Source of the DNA: Capsicum annuum
Taxonomy: Eukaryota > Streptophyta > Magnoliopsida > Solanales > Solanaceae
Length of the DNA stretch: 64,000 bases
NCBI RefSeq assembly: GCF_002878395.1
Contig: NW_025856018.1
Span: 82,147-146,146, forward strand
Direction: 5' to 3'
Part shown: positions 63,279-64,000 of the stretch, one piece after another
How the letters are laid out: each line of letters opens with the position of its first letter
Numbering within the stretch: the stretch's first letter is position 1
Position numbers and translations under genes: made by a program
Notes under the pieces: model-generated
Database searches by the model: none
Told to the model about the DNA's origin: nothing
What the model saw: only the letters and a program-made list of their open reading frames with translations

Positions 63279-64000
63279 AGGTTTATTTTTAGCCGACTGC
63301 ACATCCAAACATCGGGCCCACCCCTAAAACCGTGGGCAATAGCCCACCGATTTGTCCCGAAAATGCCCTATTTGCGCCGTTTTGCCCGTTTGTCTGCCCA
63401 AATGGCCACAAAAAATTAAATGGACCACACTGGGATGATCCCCAACCCCCTTGGCATGCCCCAATAAATTTTTAGACCACAGCACGCCTAGACCCCCGAG
63501 CCCACCCCTGAAACCGTGGACTATAACACATCGATTTGCCATAAAAATGCCCCATTTGTGCCATTTTGGCCGTTTGTCCACCCTAATGGCCACAAAAAAT
63601 TAAACGGATCACACTAGAATGATCCGCAACCTCCCTGGAACGCCCCAGTCAATTTTTGGCCCACAGAACGCCTGGACCCCAGGCCCACCCCCAAAATCGT
63701 AGGGTATAGCACATCGATTTATCCCAACCACCCAGGCATGCCCCGGTCTATTTTTATCCCATAGCGCACCCGGACACCTAGCCCACCCCCGAAACCGTGG
63801 GCTATATGACACCAATTTGGCCCAAAAATGCCCTGTTTAGGCTATTTCGCCCGTTTATCTACCCAAATAGCCACACAAAATTAAATAGACCACACTGGGA
63901 CAATCCCCAACCTCCCTAGCATGCCTCGGTCAATTTTTGACCGTCAACATGCCTGGAGCTCGGGCCCACCCCCAAAACCGTGTGCTGTAGCACACTGATT
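63279..64000 (+). repeat. Domain III unit 13, partial at window end
   Basis: The order is A, B (63.54 kb), a deleted C, D (63.79 kb) and the start of E at the window edge. In C the sequence GATTTATCCCAA at about 63717-63728 joins directly to CCACCCAGGCATGCC, removing about 98 bp. Both intact flanks contain CCCAA or CCCCAA at the joining point, so the deletion has microhomology. The array clearly continues past the end of the window. Confidence 0.83.

Larger units (their letters stand above)
1..64000 (+). repeat. Satellite array, ~181-bp monomer, whole window
   Basis: A single repeat unit of about 180-183 bp recurs head to tail in one orientation from the first to the last base, interrupted only at 49875-50982 and 60329-61601. 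Anchors present in nearly every copy, in order, are CACACTGGGATGATCCCCAA, then CCTCCCTGGCATGCCCCG, CAATTTTTGGCCCACAGCAC, CCGGGCCCACCCCCAAAA, CCGTGGGCTATAGCACACCG, ATTTGGCCCGAAAATGCCCC, CGCCGTTTCGCCCGTTTGTC, and CAAATGGCCACGAAAAATTA. The monomer is GC-rich except for one short A/T tract, GAAAAATTAAA. Copies differ mostly by C/T and G/A substitutions plus rare larger deletions. No transcription unit or protein is supported. The family name is not recognised; an asterid, probably solanaceous, host is inferred from the embedded retroelements. Confidence 0.97.
31246..64000 (+). repeat. Satellite HOR domain III (16-mer)
   Basis: Sixteen subtypes recur in fixed order. Markers are: A, AGGTTGATTTTTAGCCCACT; B, ATTTGCCCTAAAAATGCCCC; C, CATGGGGTATAGCACATCGA; D, CAGCGCGCCCGGACCCCTAG; E, GTGTGCTGTAGCACACTGAT with GTCGCTCGTGTGTCC; F, TTTGCCACCCAAACGGCC; G, TTTGTTCACCCATATGGCC; H, GCCGACATCCAAAACCGTGG; I, GTGAGCTATAGCACACCGAT with TCTGCTCG; E', a second E-like form after I; J, GTGGACTATAGCACACCGAT; K, GAGACAGTGGATATAGCACA; L, GCCATTACGCCCGTTTGTCC; M, GAATTTTAGCCCACAGCACG; N, CCCTGGTCCCACCCCCAAAA with TTTATCCACCTAAATGG; O, GCTATTACGCTCGTTTGTCC. 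Subtype A is a short 165-bp form. A to A is 2882 to 2898 bp in complete units. Confidence 0.92.

Noticed and set aside
1..64000. CENP-B-box-like motif in the monomer
   Set aside because: I compared the TTCG/CCCG-containing parts of the unit with the 17-bp box pattern and found no position that satisfied all its fixed bases. Centromere identity cannot be claimed.
1..64000. Telomere-type repeats marking a subtelomere
   Set aside because: No run of TTTAGGG or its complement was seen, so the chromosomal position stays open.
1..64000. CRISPR array because of regular repeats
   Set aside because: Repeats are contiguous 181-bp monomers without unique spacers, in a eukaryotic context with plant retroelements.

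Overview
This window is plant-type satellite DNA. Apart from two short retrotransposon remnants, all 64 kb is a head-to-tail, single-orientation array of one GC-rich monomer of about 181 bp, roughly 340 copies. I see no intact protein-coding gene, no tRNA or rRNA gene and no CRISPR. The many open frames on both strands are by-products of a monomer poor in stop codons. The host is probably an asterid eudicot, most likely Solanaceae. This rests on the LINE remnant: its (TTG)n 3' end with a conserved block is, as far as I know, shared by RTE-type LINEs and SINEs common in that family. The LTR remnant with a tRNA-Asp-type primer site also fits a plant genome. I cannot name the satellite family from memory or say whether it is pericentromeric, subtelomeric or interstitial.

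The array is organised into higher-order repeats (HORs). Monomers fall into recognisable subtypes that recur in fixed order, and three domains can be read. Domain I (about 1-20.93 kb) uses subtypes I call X-Y-Z-P-Q-R-S-T-U-V plus others. It contains a 12-monomer duplication (offset about 2,163 bp near the left end) and two consecutive copies of a 25-monomer unit (offset 4,571-4,581 bp, about 11.7-20.9 kb). Domain II (about 20.93-31.25 kb) is more scrambled, with a duplicated 9-monomer unit (about 1,630 bp) and a second duplication with offset 2.63-2.83 kb. Domain III (about 31.25-64 kb) has a clear 16-monomer HOR, order A-B-C-D-E-F-G-H-I-E'-J-K-L-M-N-O, about 2.88-2.90 kb. A 165-bp short monomer (A) punctuates it. 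Full units alternate with contracted (5, 9, 11, 12, 14, 15) and expanded (17) versions, the expected outcome of unequal exchange.

Two insertions interrupt domain III. At 49,875-50,982 lies a 5'-truncated minus-strand RTE-type LINE that keeps the end of reverse transcriptase, the C-terminal domain, the 3' UTR and the (TTG)n tail; its frame carries three TAG stops. At 60,329-61,601 lies a minus-strand LTR-retrotransposon fragment: LTR, primer binding site and a short gag-like start, cut off on both sides. Both insertions, and several satellite rearrangement junctions, fall in the same A/T-rich stretch of the monomer. That shared breakpoint phase and the decoded 16-mer HOR are the most interesting observations.
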